DNA of 6,697 nt from Planctomycetaceae bacterium (GTDB lineage Bacteria > Planctomycetota > Planctomycetia > Planctomycetales > Planctomycetaceae): assembly GCA_020426085.1 (NCBI GenBank), contig JAGQQP010000232.1, positions 1-6,697 of the forward strand, in the 5' to 3' direction. Positions 1 to 6,122 of the stretch are shown here, one piece after another. The position numbers were made by a program, and so were the translations under genes. The first letter of the stretch is position 1. The number at the start of each line of letters is the position of its first letter. The notes under the pieces are model-generated. The model was not told the origin of the DNA. It was given only the letters and a program-made list of their open reading frames with translations, and ran no database searches.

Positions 1-89
1 GACTGGGGACCTGGAGGAATCCCAGCTGAATCGCACTTTGCTGCACAATGTTTCTACGTTGAAAGGAGACCAGCGGTATCCACGTACTG

Positions 90-104
90 CAAGGCGGCGC
101 CTTG
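90..104. repeat. 15-bp palindrome
   Basis: CAAGGCG-G-CGCCTTG is a perfect 7-1-7 inverted repeat. The single-base centre makes a DNA-protein site more likely than a full RNA hairpin. No adjacent gene start explains it. Confidence 0.35.
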
Positions 105-125
105 TGCTGCCTGAAATCACTTTCC

Positions 126-153
126 CCCTGCGAGTTGCAGGCAATTCGCAGGG
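126..153. repeat. Strong 12-bp hairpin in non-coding DNA
   Basis: CCCTGCGAGTTG (126-137) and CAATTCGCAGGG (142-153) can pair over 12 positions (one G-T) around a 4-nt CAGG loop. The outer eight pairs are a perfect inverted repeat. No U-tract follows on either strand, so it is not a standard terminator. It could be part of a structured RNA, a REP-like element or a protein site. Confidence 0.45.
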
Positions 154-232
154 AGTCCATCAAATCAGGCCGATCCAACGGACATCTGTCTTCGTCCGGT
201 TTCTTGGGGTTTACGCTACCAGCGTTGGTGAA

Positions 233-251
233 TTAGCCGTTTTCCGGCTAA
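233..251 (-). terminator. Perfect hairpin just after the tRNA-like gene
   Basis: TTAGCCG (233-239) and CGGCTAA (245-251) make a perfect 7-bp stem with a 5-nt loop (GAAAA on the minus strand), beginning 4 nt beyond the discriminator base. The sequence after it on the minus strand is TTCACC, with just two T. It is well placed as a transcript end for the tRNA but lacks a strong U-run. Confidence 0.4.
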
Positions 252-255
252 CTCT

Positions 256-328
256 TGCTTGGAACAGGAATCGAACCTGTAACAGCCAGATTAAGAGTCT
301 GGTGCTCTGCCAATTGAGCTATCCTGAA
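256..328 (-). tRNA. tRNA-Lys (anticodon CTT) with a mismatched acceptor stem; possible pseudo-tRNA
   Basis: The D arm (GCTC-AATTGGCA-GAGC), anticodon arm (CCAGA-CTCTTAA-TCTGG, anticodon CTT at 295-293), 5-nt variable loop and T arm (ACAGG-TTCGATT-CCTGT) are all perfect. A discriminator A at 256 would follow; no CCA is encoded. The acceptor stem is not normal: TTCAGGA (328-322) faces TCCAAGC (263-257), with only the three inner pairs Watson-Crick, one G-U, and three mismatches. The 3' strand would need GCTTGGA as a partner. The body identifies tRNA-Lys with confidence. Whether it is charged and used is doubtful. A recombination junction or decay at the 5' end would explain it. Confidence 0.7.
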
Positions 329-406
329 ATTGTCCGCATTCACTTAGAAACCTGACACGGCACGTACAGCATCAAACCGGACACGGTGACCTGCACGCCG
401 CTGGAC

Positions 407-442
407 GAACGACGAACAATCGTTCCTGCATAGACAGCAGGA
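407..442. repeat. Two adjacent hairpins between the operon and the tRNA-like gene
   Basis: GAACGA (407-412) pairs with TCGTTC (420-425) over a 7-nt loop. Immediately beside it TCCTGC (424-429) pairs with GCAGGA (437-442) over a 7-nt loop. They share two bases, so they would compete. Neither strand has a U-tract after them. The surrounding 329-534 region contains no gene I can support. Confidence 0.3.
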
Positions 443-501
443 GGAACAGGAAGGTTCAGCAATCTCGCAGAGAAAAAGCAGTCATTGATAAAGCAGATGG
501 A

Positions 502-525
502 GCGTCAGAATATTCGAAGTGACGC
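502..525 (-). terminator. Possible terminator hairpin after the transporter operon
   Basis: GCGTCA (502-507) and TGACGC (520-525) form a perfect 6-bp stem around a 12-nt loop, starting 9 nt after the binding-protein stop codon on the minus strand. No U-run follows directly; a TTTTT occurs roughly 30 nt further on. The position is right for the end of the operon but the form is weak for an intrinsic terminator. Confidence 0.3.
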
Positions 526-534
526 AGATAAAGA

Positions 535-1605
535 TCAGGGAGTCTGCTGCTCTTCATATTCTTTTATGGTCGCTTTGATTTCTTCCAGCAGCCTGCGACC
601 CTCTTCGCCAGTCATCTCAATGAACTGTTCGCGGACGGGCTGACTCGCTTCGCGAAAAGCGGCGCGGGCTTCCGGCGTGAGTTCGTCTAGGATTTTCAGT
701 TGGGGTCGGTTCTTACGAATCAGATTCAGTCGCTCACGGTTGAACTGCTTCTGTACGTCCAGAATGTAGCCGTTCAAATCGGAGACAACTCCCAGAACCA
801 GCTGCTGTCGTTCCGGAGGGAGGGAGTTAAAAAACTCACGATTGGTGACAGCCGTGGTGATAAAGGGAGCGTGTCGTGCGAAGATCATCCAGTCGGTGAC
901 TTCATAAAAATTCATTTCCTGAATCGCGAAGACCGGATTCTCCTGACCGTCGATCATATTGAGTTGCAGAGCCGAATACACTTCAGAGTAAGGCAGGGGA
1001 GTCGGGCTCGCGCCATAAGCTTCATAAGCGGCCAGTAACAGAGGCGTCGTCATCACCCGCATCTTCACCCCTTCAAAATCTTCGGGAGTCTGGATGTCCT
1101 TCTTGGTCGTCCAGACCTGCCAGCCTTCGGAGAAAATCGAAAGCAGTTTCAGATCTTTACGGGCGTAAAGTTCATCAAAAGTTTCCTGCAATTTCGGATC
1201 TTCGTTGAGGACCTTGTTATTAATTTCGTCGTCATCGGAAAACAGAAAGTGGAGTAGAAAGACCTGGACTTCCGGAATCAGTTTCCCCAGATGGCCCGGC
1301 GAAGCCATGGCAAACTGAATCACCTCCATGTCGACGAGTTCGGTGATCTGGTCAGACGTCCCTAATGTTCCGTAGGGGTAAATCGTCACTTCAATTTTTC
1401 CTTCCGACCGCGTTTCAATCAGTTCTTTGAACTTGAGGGCGTATTGATGCTGCACGCTGCCGATCGTTTCTTCAATGGCAAAACGCCACTGCACCACTGG
1501 TTCGTTTGTGGAGGCGGCCCCTTGTGATTCACAGGCAGCAGGCAGAATGAGGCAGATCAGCAGGCCGCATAACTGAATCAGTTTGATATAGAATGTGCTG
1601 TGCAT
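535..1605 (-). CDS. TRAP transporter substrate-binding protein (DctP family, TeaA-like), probable ectoine binder
   Basis: This extracytoplasmic receptor captures the solute for the TRAP permeases encoded upstream. Of 356 residues, 1-24 form a signal peptide with a hydrophobic core (LIQLCGLLICLIL) ending at PAAC, where C25 could be lipidated, although Pro at -3 is not a textbook lipobox. The mature start WRFAIEET (40-47), the TIYPYGTLG stretch (74-82), KMRVMTTPLL (181-190) and GASPTPLPYSEVYSALQ (198-214) through DGQENP (219-224) are DctP hallmarks. R183 and N223 are 40 residues apart, the spacing of the ligand-contacting Arg and Asn in the DctP-family protein SiaP. From memory the N-terminal WR-x-A-x-EE pattern and the C-terminal FIEMTGE resemble TeaA of Halomonas more than dicarboxylate binders. 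It is the last gene of the set. Family is certain; ectoine specificity is likely but inferred. Confidence 0.92.
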   Translation of the reverse strand: MHSTFYIKLIQLCGLLICLILPAACESQGAASTNEPVVQWRFAIEETIGSVQHQYALKFKELIETRSEGKIEVTIYPYGTLGTSDQITELVDMEVIQFAMASPGHLGKLIPEVQVFLLHFLFSDDDEINNKVLNEDPKLQETFDELYARKDLKLLSIFSEGWQVWTTKKDIQTPEDFEGVKMRVMTTPLLLAAYEAYGASPTPLPYSEVYSALQLNMIDGQENPVFAIQEMNFYEVTDWMIFARHAPFITTAVTNREFFNSLPPERQQLVLGVVSDLNGYILDVQKQFNRERLNLIRKNRPQLKILDELTPEARAAFREASQPVREQFIEMTGEEGRRLLEEIKATIKEYEEQQTP

Positions 1606-1622
1606 CGTCGGTACCTGTCTGA

Positions 1623-2912
1623 TCAGTGAAATGCCAGATCGCGTAGAAACAGAGAAATGGCAGGGAACGCAATCAATAACACACCTGCGAGCAGCAGGAT
1701 GGCAATAAACGGGGGGGTGCCTCGAATGACTTCCAGGTAAGGTCGGCGGAAGACCGCGATCGCCGTAAAAATATCACAGCCGAACGGAGGCGTGGCCGAA
1801 CCGATCGCGACCTGCAGGGTGACAACGATACCGACCAGCACCGGATCAATTCCGGCAGCCGCTGCGACAGGATGGAAAATGGGAGTCAGAATCAGGATGA
1901 CCACAATCGGGTCGACGAACATGCAGCCGATGAAATAGGCGACGGCGATCGTCAGCATAATTGTCCAGTATCCGGATTCGGGAGTCAGTCCCAGCCATTG
2001 ATTGATGAGGGCATCAGGCAGTTGAGCAAATGAAATCACCCAGCTGAAGCCCGCACCAGCACCTACCAGGATAAAGACGACTGCAGTGACCAGGCCCGTT
2101 GAAAGAGCGATGTCGGGAATGTCTTTAAGCGAGAGATCGCGAAAGCAGACAATTTCTAAAATGCCGGCATACAGCACAGAGACGGCGGCGGCTTCCGTCG
2201 GGCTGAAGATACCGGAATAGATGCCTCCAATAATGATCAACGGAAATCCCAACGGGAGCAATGCTCGTTGAATGGCGGTGCGTCGTTTTGCAGAATCCGC
2301 TTTGGGTTGCCGGGGGATCTGCATCCGAATGGAGGCAATCCAGCAGTAAATGCAGAACATCAGCAGTACCAATAAACCGGGACCGATACCGGCGATAAAC
2401 ATTTCACCGATGGACGTTCCCGAGACAACGCCATACACAATCATGCCGATGCTGGGGGGGATCAACAGGGCAATGTCGCTGGCATTGATGATTAGCGCAG
2501 TAGTGAAGGAGTCGGGATAGCCGGCTTTGAGCAACTGTGGTCGCAGGGGACCGCCGATCGCGACAACAGTCGCCTGGGTTGAACCGGACATCGCACCAAA
2601 CAGGGTACAGCTGATGGCACTGGCGATGGGCAGGCCGCCTCGCAGATGGCCGACAAACGCAGTCACCAGGTCAAGTAACCGATTGGCCGAGTTCCCGCGT
2701 GTCATGATATCGGCAGCAAAAATAAACATGGGAACGGCGATCAACGCTGCCGGCTTGATCCCGCCAATCATCTGCTGTATCAGCACTGCCGGAGTCGCAT
2801 CGGGATGAAACACAAGCAGAACCGCCAGCGCTGCGACGATGAGGGGCACCTTCATCGGAAAGCCCAGCATCAGCAGTACAAGCATGATTCCCAGAATGAG
2901 TAATACTTCCAC
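1623..2912 (-). CDS. TRAP transporter large permease (DctM/TeaC type)
   Basis: This is the transport channel of the TRAP system: a multi-spanning inner-membrane protein that couples solute import to an ion gradient (usually sodium) and receives substrate from the periplasmic binding protein. Its 429 residues are the standard DctM length, with about a dozen hydrophobic segments. Recognisable family motifs are PMFIFAADIM (61-70), SGSTQATVVAIG (109-120), ASDIALLIPPSIGMIVYG (144-161), GGIYSGIFSPTEAAAV (229-244), FVDPIVVILILTPIF (332-346) and VAIGSATPPFG (368-378). Translation begins at a GTG (2912) served by GAGGAG. Two 7-nt C runs in the coding strand encode the conserved PP pairs at 152-153 and 400-401. 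It ends 17 nt before the binding-protein gene. The corresponding ectoine proteins are TeaC and UehC; substrate is inferred from context. Confidence 0.94.
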   Translation of the reverse strand: MEVLLILGIMLVLLMLGFPMKVPLIVAALAVLLVFHPDATPAVLIQQMIGGIKPAALIAVPMFIFAADIMTRGNSANRLLDLVTAFVGHLRGGLPIASAISCTLFGAMSGSTQATVVAIGGPLRPQLLKAGYPDSFTTALIINASDIALLIPPSIGMIVYGVVSGTSIGEMFIAGIGPGLLVLLMFCIYCWIASIRMQIPRQPKADSAKRRTAIQRALLPLGFPLIIIGGIYSGIFSPTEAAAVSVLYAGILEIVCFRDLSLKDIPDIALSTGLVTAVVFILVGAGAGFSWVISFAQLPDALINQWLGLTPESGYWTIMLTIAVAYFIGCMFVDPIVVILILTPIFHPVAAAAGIDPVLVGIVVTLQVAIGSATPPFGCDIFTAIAVFRRPYLEVIRGTPPFIAILLLAGVLLIAFPAISLFLRDLAFH

Positions 2913-2920
2913 GCCGTTAG

Positions 2921-2926
2921 CTCCTC
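2921..2926 (-). promoter_or_regulatory. Strong Shine-Dalgarno setting a GTG start for the large permease
   Basis: On the minus strand GAGGAG (2926-2921) stands 8 nt before a GTG codon at 2912. The ATG overlapping this site (ATGAGGAGCTAA) opens only a three-codon frame and is not a gene start. This is the clearest ribosome-binding site in the window, which makes the GTG start convincing. Confidence 0.7.
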
Positions 2927-2941
2927 ATGGTGTTAATCATG

Positions 2942-3472
2942 TCAGAGTTCTCCTACCACCGTGGTTTCATATTCATCCTTCTGGGTATAGGAAATATAGA
3001 CATCGGGGGACGTCAGGTTGCGCATCACGGTCAAGCCATACTGAATGGCTGACAGCAGCAGACCCAGAGGGACGAACAGGTAAACCAGGTACAGGGGAAC
3101 CTGCAGGACGGGAGAAACGGTCTCGAGAAAGCGGACCGTGGAAATATATTCGAACGCATAACAGGCGAGAATTAGCATCAAGACAGCGGTCAGTCCGCTG
3201 ATGACAATCATCAGGATTTTACGCCAGCGCTGATTGAGCTGATCGTAAAACGCCGTCATGCGAATGTGGCGTCCGCGACTGGCGGCGTAGCTTAAGCCGA
3301 CAAAGGTGACAATGATGATCAGGAACTGGGAGAGTTCCCCGGTAAAGGAGACGCTGAAGCCGAGCACGGCCCGGCAGAACACATTCCCGATGGAAAGTGC
3401 TGCAATCGCTATGATCGACCAGGCCAGCAGGAAGGCTTCGATTTTATGAATCAGTTGAAAGAGGCGATTCAT
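2942..3472 (-). CDS. TRAP transporter small permease (DctQ/TeaB type)
   Basis: This is the small inner-membrane subunit of a tripartite ATP-independent periplasmic transporter; it pairs with the large permease encoded next. The 176-residue protein has four hydrophobic segments at about 14-33, 46-64, 86-105 and 124-146, as expected for DctQ. Family marks include the N-x-x-x-R pattern at the end of helix 1 (N30, R34), the Glu in SFTGELSQF (42-50), and SRGRHIRMTAF (65-75) after helix 2. The ATG at 3472 gives a normal short cytoplasmic N-terminus with little Shine-Dalgarno help. It stops 29 nt before the large-permease start. Within ectoine loci the equivalent subunit is TeaB or UehB. Assignment to ectoine rests on the neighbouring ectABC genes and the binding protein, because small permeases are too divergent to show substrate. 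Confidence 0.9.
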   Translation of the reverse strand: MNRLFQLIHKIEAFLLAWSIIAIAALSIGNVFCRAVLGFSVSFTGELSQFLIIIVTFVGLSYAASRGRHIRMTAFYDQLNQRWRKILMIVISGLTAVLMLILACYAFEYISTVRFLETVSPVLQVPLYLVYLFVPLGLLLSAIQYGLTVMRNLTSPDVYISYTQKDEYETTVVGEL

Positions 3473-3614
3473 CAGCGTCTCTTTCTGAGATTCATGATAC
3501 GAACCATACAGAAGCCTGCAGGCTGCCTGGGAATGCGGAATAGATTGTGCGACATCAAATGAACTCTCTGGGTTTCATTGTGCTGCTGAATTCACGTGAG
3601 GCGATAAATTCAAT
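3473..3614 (-). promoter_or_regulatory. 142-nt gap between ectC and the TRAP genes, with a 12-bp palindrome
   Basis: This is the longest gap inside the gene series. It contains a perfect palindrome AGCCTGCAGGCT (3513-3524) and an 8-bp palindrome TCACGTGA (3592-3599). I see no hairpin plus U-tract to end the ectABC transcript and no convincing -35/-10 pair for the transporter. Either read-through or an independent, poorly recognisable promoter is possible. A weak purine stretch (GAAAGAGA) is the only candidate ribosome-binding site for the first transporter gene. Confidence 0.35.
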
Positions 3615-4010
3615 TCAGGCATCGCTGCCAGCGGCTGCCGGATAGACACCGTTTTCGTCATGCACTTCCTTACCTGTTACTGGCGGGTTGAAGACACAGA
3701 TCATGCGTAATTGTGTCTTTGCCCGCAGCAGGTGGCGGTCGTGTTCATTCAACGCGTACATCATGCCTGGCTGGATAGGGTAAGTCGGTCCATCGGGAAT
3801 CAGTTCGATTTCCCCTTCCCCTTCAATGCAGTACACCGCTTCCAGGTGATTCTGATACCAGATTTCGGTTTCCGTTCCCGGATGAATCAATGTGTCGTGC
3901 AGGGAAAATCCCATCTTGTCACCGGCCAGTAATAAACGGCGACTGTTCCAGGTTTCCGCTTGCACATCCCGCTCTGTTCCGAGAATGTCCTCCAGTTGTG
4001 TAACGATCAT
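3615..4010 (-). CDS. ectC: L-ectoine synthase EctC
   Basis: This iron-dependent cupin cyclises N-gamma-acetyl-diaminobutyrate to ectoine with loss of water, the last step of the pathway, in the cytoplasm. At 131 residues it is family length. The iron ligands known from the Paenibacillus lautus structure are at the same numbers here: E57 (in NHLEAVYC), Y85 (GMMYAL) and H93 (HDRHLLRAK). Reported substrate-pocket residues W21, R25, T40, Y52, H55, G64, F107 and E115 are also present; position 38 is His where I recall Asn in that enzyme. The C-terminal [18 protein letters not shown] is typical. The ATG at 4010 gives the standard MIVTQLEDI beginning; only a weak GTGAGA precedes it. ectD and ask_ect do not follow. 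Instead a 142-nt gap leads to a TRAP transporter on the same strand. Confidence 0.97.
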   Translation of the reverse strand: MIVTQLEDILGTERDVQAETWNSRRLLLAGDKMGFSLHDTLIHPGTETEIWYQNHLEAVYCIEGEGEIELIPDGPTYPIQPGMMYALNEHDRHLLRAKTQLRMICVFNPPVTGKEVHDENGVYPAAAGSDA

Positions 4011-4069
4011 GGTCTCACTTTTCTATCTATCTTGTATGAATTATTCTGGCCGAATGTGATTCGAAACGA

Positions 4070-4090
4070 CTGATCTCAATTTGAGACCAG
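4070..4090 (-). promoter_or_regulatory. Intercistronic RNA hairpin at the ectB stop codon
   Basis: In the minus-strand transcript CUGGUCUCA pairs with UGAGAUCAG through nine pairs, one of them G-U, with a 3-nt AAU loop. The ectB UGA stop (4078-4076) begins the 3' arm. No U-tract follows, so it is not a good intrinsic terminator. It could stabilise the upstream ectAB segment, mark a processing site, or tune ectC expression. The wobble pair makes the fold better on the minus strand than on the plus strand. Confidence 0.45.
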
Positions 4091-5368
4091 TCCCAGTTCT
4101 TTAATCACCTTTTCGTCGTTGAGCACTGCTTTGAAGCAGTCGGCAACGATATCCAGGCCTTCGAGCAGCAGGTCATCTTCAATGGTCAGTGGAGCCAGGA
4201 TTTTTAAGACATGGCTGTCGGTACCGCTCGTTTCGATGATCAGGCCACGCTTAAATGCTTCGGCACTGATCATGTCCGGCAGTTGTGGGTATTCCGAACA
4301 GGCCAGGCCCCAGATCATCCCGCGGCCCCGTACTTCCAGGTGCATTTCCATCGTTCTGTCGGCAATTGCCTGGAGACGACTTTCAATCAGGGTGCCTTTG
4401 CGTTTGACTTCACGCGCCAGGCGGTAGTCGCTCCAGTAAGTTTCGATCGCTTCCGCAGCAGAAACAAAGGCGAGGTTGTTTCCACGGAATGTACCGTTGT
4501 GCTCACCCGGTTCCCACTGATCCAGTTCGGATCGCATCAGTACCAGTGACATGGGTAGGCCATAGGCGCTCAGTGATTTGGAGAGTGTGACAATGTCGGG
4601 AACAATGCCGGCCTGTTCAAAGCTGAAGAAACTTCCCGTGCGGCCACAACCGACCTGAATATCATCCACGATCAGCAGAATGCCATGTTCCTGGCAGAGT
4701 GTTTCGAGCTGTTGCAGCCATTCGAAGCTGGCCACGTTCACGCCCCCTTCACCCTGAACGGTTTCCACAATCACAGCAGCCGGCAGATCTAAACCGCTGC
4801 TGTTATCTTTCAGCAGGGCTTCGAAGTATTCCAGCGTGTCGATGTTGTCACCCAGGTAGCCGTAATAAGGCATGAAGGTCACATTGTTTAAAGGAGTACC
4901 CGCGGCATCGCGAAAATGGCTGTTACCGGTCGCGGCAACAGATCCAAGGCTGACGCCATGAAAACCATTGGTAAAGGAAACGACGTTGGTGCGTCCGGTC
5001 ACTTTGCGTGCCAGCTTGAGGGCTGCTTCAACAGCGTTGGTACCGGTGGGACCAGTGAACTGGACTTTGTAATCGAATTCGAGTGGAGAGAGGATGTATT
5101 TTTCGAAGACTTCCAGGAAGCGCTGTTTGGCATCGGTGTGCATATCAAGACCATGCAGCAGACCGTCACGTTCCATGAATTCCAGCAGTTTCTTTTTCAG
5201 GACTGGATTGTTGTGGCCATAGTTTAATGTACCAGCTCCGGCGAGGAAGTCGATATATTCGTTTCCTGCTTCATCACGTAAAGTCGCATTGTTGGCTTTC
5301 GTAAAGGTTGTCGGGAACGAGCGGCAGTATCCCCGGACATTCGATTCGAGTCGGTTGAATATAGTCAT
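4076..5368 (-). CDS. ectB: L-2,4-diaminobutyrate 2-oxoglutarate transaminase EctB
   Basis: This PLP-dependent class III aminotransferase makes L-2,4-diaminobutyrate from L-aspartate-beta-semialdehyde and glutamate, the committing step of ectoine synthesis. It has 430 residues, close to the family norm of about 420. Visible landmarks in order are AGAGTLNYGHNNP (43-55), the phosphate-binding loop TGPTGTNAVEAALKLAR (105-121), NGFHG (134-138), ETVQGEGGV (202-210), VDDIQVGCGRTG (234-245) with D235 for the PLP ring nitrogen, and TLSKSLSAYGLP (261-272) with K264 as the Schiff-base lysine. GTFRGNN follows as in EctB proteins. The start overlaps the ectA stop by ATGA. A GGAGAG lies 14 nt upstream (5383-5388), rather far for a strong Shine-Dalgarno, which fits coupled translation. 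A gap of 65 nt follows before ectC, and a stable hairpin spans this gene's stop codon. Confidence 0.96.
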   Translation of the reverse strand: MTIFNRLESNVRGYCRSFPTTFTKANNATLRDEAGNEYIDFLAGAGTLNYGHNNPVLKKKLLEFMERDGLLHGLDMHTDAKQRFLEVFEKYILSPLEFDYKVQFTGPTGTNAVEAALKLARKVTGRTNVVSFTNGFHGVSLGSVAATGNSHFRDAAGTPLNNVTFMPYYGYLGDNIDTLEYFEALLKDNSSGLDLPAAVIVETVQGEGGVNVASFEWLQQLETLCQEHGILLIVDDIQVGCGRTGSFFSFEQAGIVPDIVTLSKSLSAYGLPMSLVLMRSELDQWEPGEHNGTFRGNNLAFVSAAEAIETYWSDYRLAREVKRKGTLIESRLQAIADRTMEMHLEVRGRGMIWGLACSEYPQLPDMISAEAFKRGLIIETSGTDSHVLKILAPLTIEDDLLLEGLDIVADCFKAVLNDEKVIKELGLVSN

Positions 5369-5898
5369 AATACTTGCGTTTTCTCTCCATAAGAAAGTTC
5401 GAGTGTGAATGGGCCTAGCTGATACAGTTCTTCGGGTTCGTGTTCTTCAGCTTCACCAAACAGGTCCGAAGAAAATCCACTGCACGTTCGGCACTCCGTG
5501 TTAAGCCGTTTCGCCAGAGAGCGAAACAGTTTCTGTGACGATTTGTTGGAAGGAGTAATCGTCGTCTCCAGATAGTTAACTTCTGACAGGTTCTCGCGCG
5601 AGAGCAGAGCATCGAGCATGCGCGAAGCAACTCCACAGCCACGCATACTGCTGTCAACGGCAGCCTGCCAGATAAAGATCGTGTTTTCTCGATGAGGGGG
5701 AAAATACGCCGAGAGGAATCCCACGATTTGGGAATCATGCTCTACCAGCACACAGGTATCGTGAAAATCGCGGCACAGCAGCAAAGAGACGTAAAGGGAA
5801 TTCACGTCCAGGGGAGGGCAGTTCTTCACCAGGTTGGAAATAGCGAGACCGTCTTCCAGATGGGGCTCGCGAAAAATCAGTTGGGGGGCCTTATCCAT
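5365..5898 (-). CDS. ectA: L-2,4-diaminobutyrate N-gamma-acetyltransferase EctA
   Basis: This cytoplasmic GNAT enzyme transfers acetyl from acetyl-CoA to L-2,4-diaminobutyrate, giving N-gamma-acetyl-diaminobutyrate, the second step of ectoine synthesis. The 177 residues match the family's usual length. The N-terminal substrate-side motif CPPLDVNS is at 27-34. Beta-strand 4 with IFIWQAAV is at 74-81, where W77 is the expected substrate-pocket Trp. The acetyl-CoA loop MRGCGVASRM is at 85-94, and the late GNAT motif with ETTITPSN is at 111-118. The start at 5898 gives the usual short lead-in before FREPHLEDG, although no Shine-Dalgarno sequence precedes it. The stop overlaps the ectB start in ATGA, so the two are translationally coupled. 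The tail after about residue 133 contains several Cys residues and an acidic patch. The family call is very secure because it heads an ectA-ectB-ectC series. Confidence 0.96.
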   Translation of the reverse strand: MDKAPQLIFREPHLEDGLAISNLVKNCPPLDVNSLYVSLLLCRDFHDTCVLVEHDSQIVGFLSAYFPPHRENTIFIWQAAVDSSMRGCGVASRMLDALLSRENLSEVNYLETTITPSNKSSQKLFRSLAKRLNTECRTCSGFSSDLFGEAEEHEPEELYQLGPFTLELSYGEKTQVL

Positions 5899-5920
5899 TT
5901 GGCTTTGTTTTACAGGCTTT

Positions 5921-5937
5921 TAGAGCAACAGGCTCTA
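5921..5937 (-). promoter_or_regulatory. Small hairpin in the ectA leader close to the start codon
   Basis: TAGAGC (5921-5926) and GCTCTA (5932-5937) form a 6-bp stem with a 5-nt loop, ending 22 nt before the ectA ATG. The ectA start has no recognisable Shine-Dalgarno sequence (the upstream bases are AAAACAAAGCCAA), so leader structure may matter for initiation. The element also overlaps one of two ACAGGCT copies (5912-5918 and 5928-5934, plus-strand reading). Confidence 0.35.
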
Positions 5938-6106
5938 GTGTATGAAAATGATTAGACTACAAAATAATGTCGAATTCATTCAATGCGATGAATTTGTGTT
6001 GTTATCAAAGCGGTGATTTGTGTGGCATAACTGGTTAAGAGGCGTTATGTTGATACAAATAAGGGGCTTGTGTAAATTTGGATCACTTTCTGTACCGGCT
6101 TTGTAG

Positions 6107-6121
6107 CTAAATAATATTTAG
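6107..6121. promoter_or_regulatory. AT-rich 15-bp palindrome just downstream of the ectA start site
   Basis: CTAAATA-A-TATTTAG is a perfect 7-1-7 inverted repeat located about +4 to +18 from the predicted transcription start. It could be a second repressor-binding site or simply an AT-rich melting region. The right arm with its next base reads TATTTAGT, which matches my recollection of one half-site of the Methylomicrobium EctR operator; that match needs checking. Confidence 0.35.
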
Positions 6122-6122
6122 T

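Larger units (their letters stand above)
1..255. other. Non-coding left flank, rich in inverted repeats
   Basis: I find no supportable gene here. An open frame at 38-355 on the plus strand runs across the tRNA-like gene and has no recognisable domain or ribosome-binding site. The stretch holds the palindrome at 90-104, the hairpin at 126-153, an imperfect stem at about 177-201 (AAC-GGAC against GTCCGGTT), a small CGCT/AGCG stem at 214-224 and the hairpin at 233-251. It may be an intergenic region or an unrecognised structured RNA. Confidence 0.4.

Noticed and set aside
110..330. CCTGAAAT at 110-117 and 323-330 as possible attachment-site repeats around the tRNA-like gene
   Set aside because: Eight bases is within chance for this distance, and no integrase or larger duplicated segment is present.
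38..355. A 105-codon plus-strand open frame
   Set aside because: It runs antisense through the tRNA-like gene and several hairpins, shows no domain or ribosome-binding site, and is opposite in direction to everything else.
1711..2460. Two 7-nt G runs (1711-1717 and 2454-2460) in the large permease gene as possible phase-variation tracts
   Set aside because: Both encode conserved Pro-Pro pairs of the family and are short for slippage; the frame is intact.
3473..3614. A search for ectD or ask_ect remnants between ectC and the transporter
   Set aside because: The gap is too short and translates to nothing resembling either enzyme.
5415..5738. An alternative-frame open frame on the minus strand inside ectA, and plus-strand frames opposite dctP, dctM, ectC and ectB
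   Set aside because: All overlap well-conserved genes in other frames and carry compositionally odd proteins with no family features.
5935..5979. A 14-codon upstream open frame in the ectA leader whose stop falls in the 5921-5937 hairpin
   Set aside because: The placement is suggestive of a leader peptide, but there is no Shine-Dalgarno sequence and no codon run related to aspartate-family amino acids.
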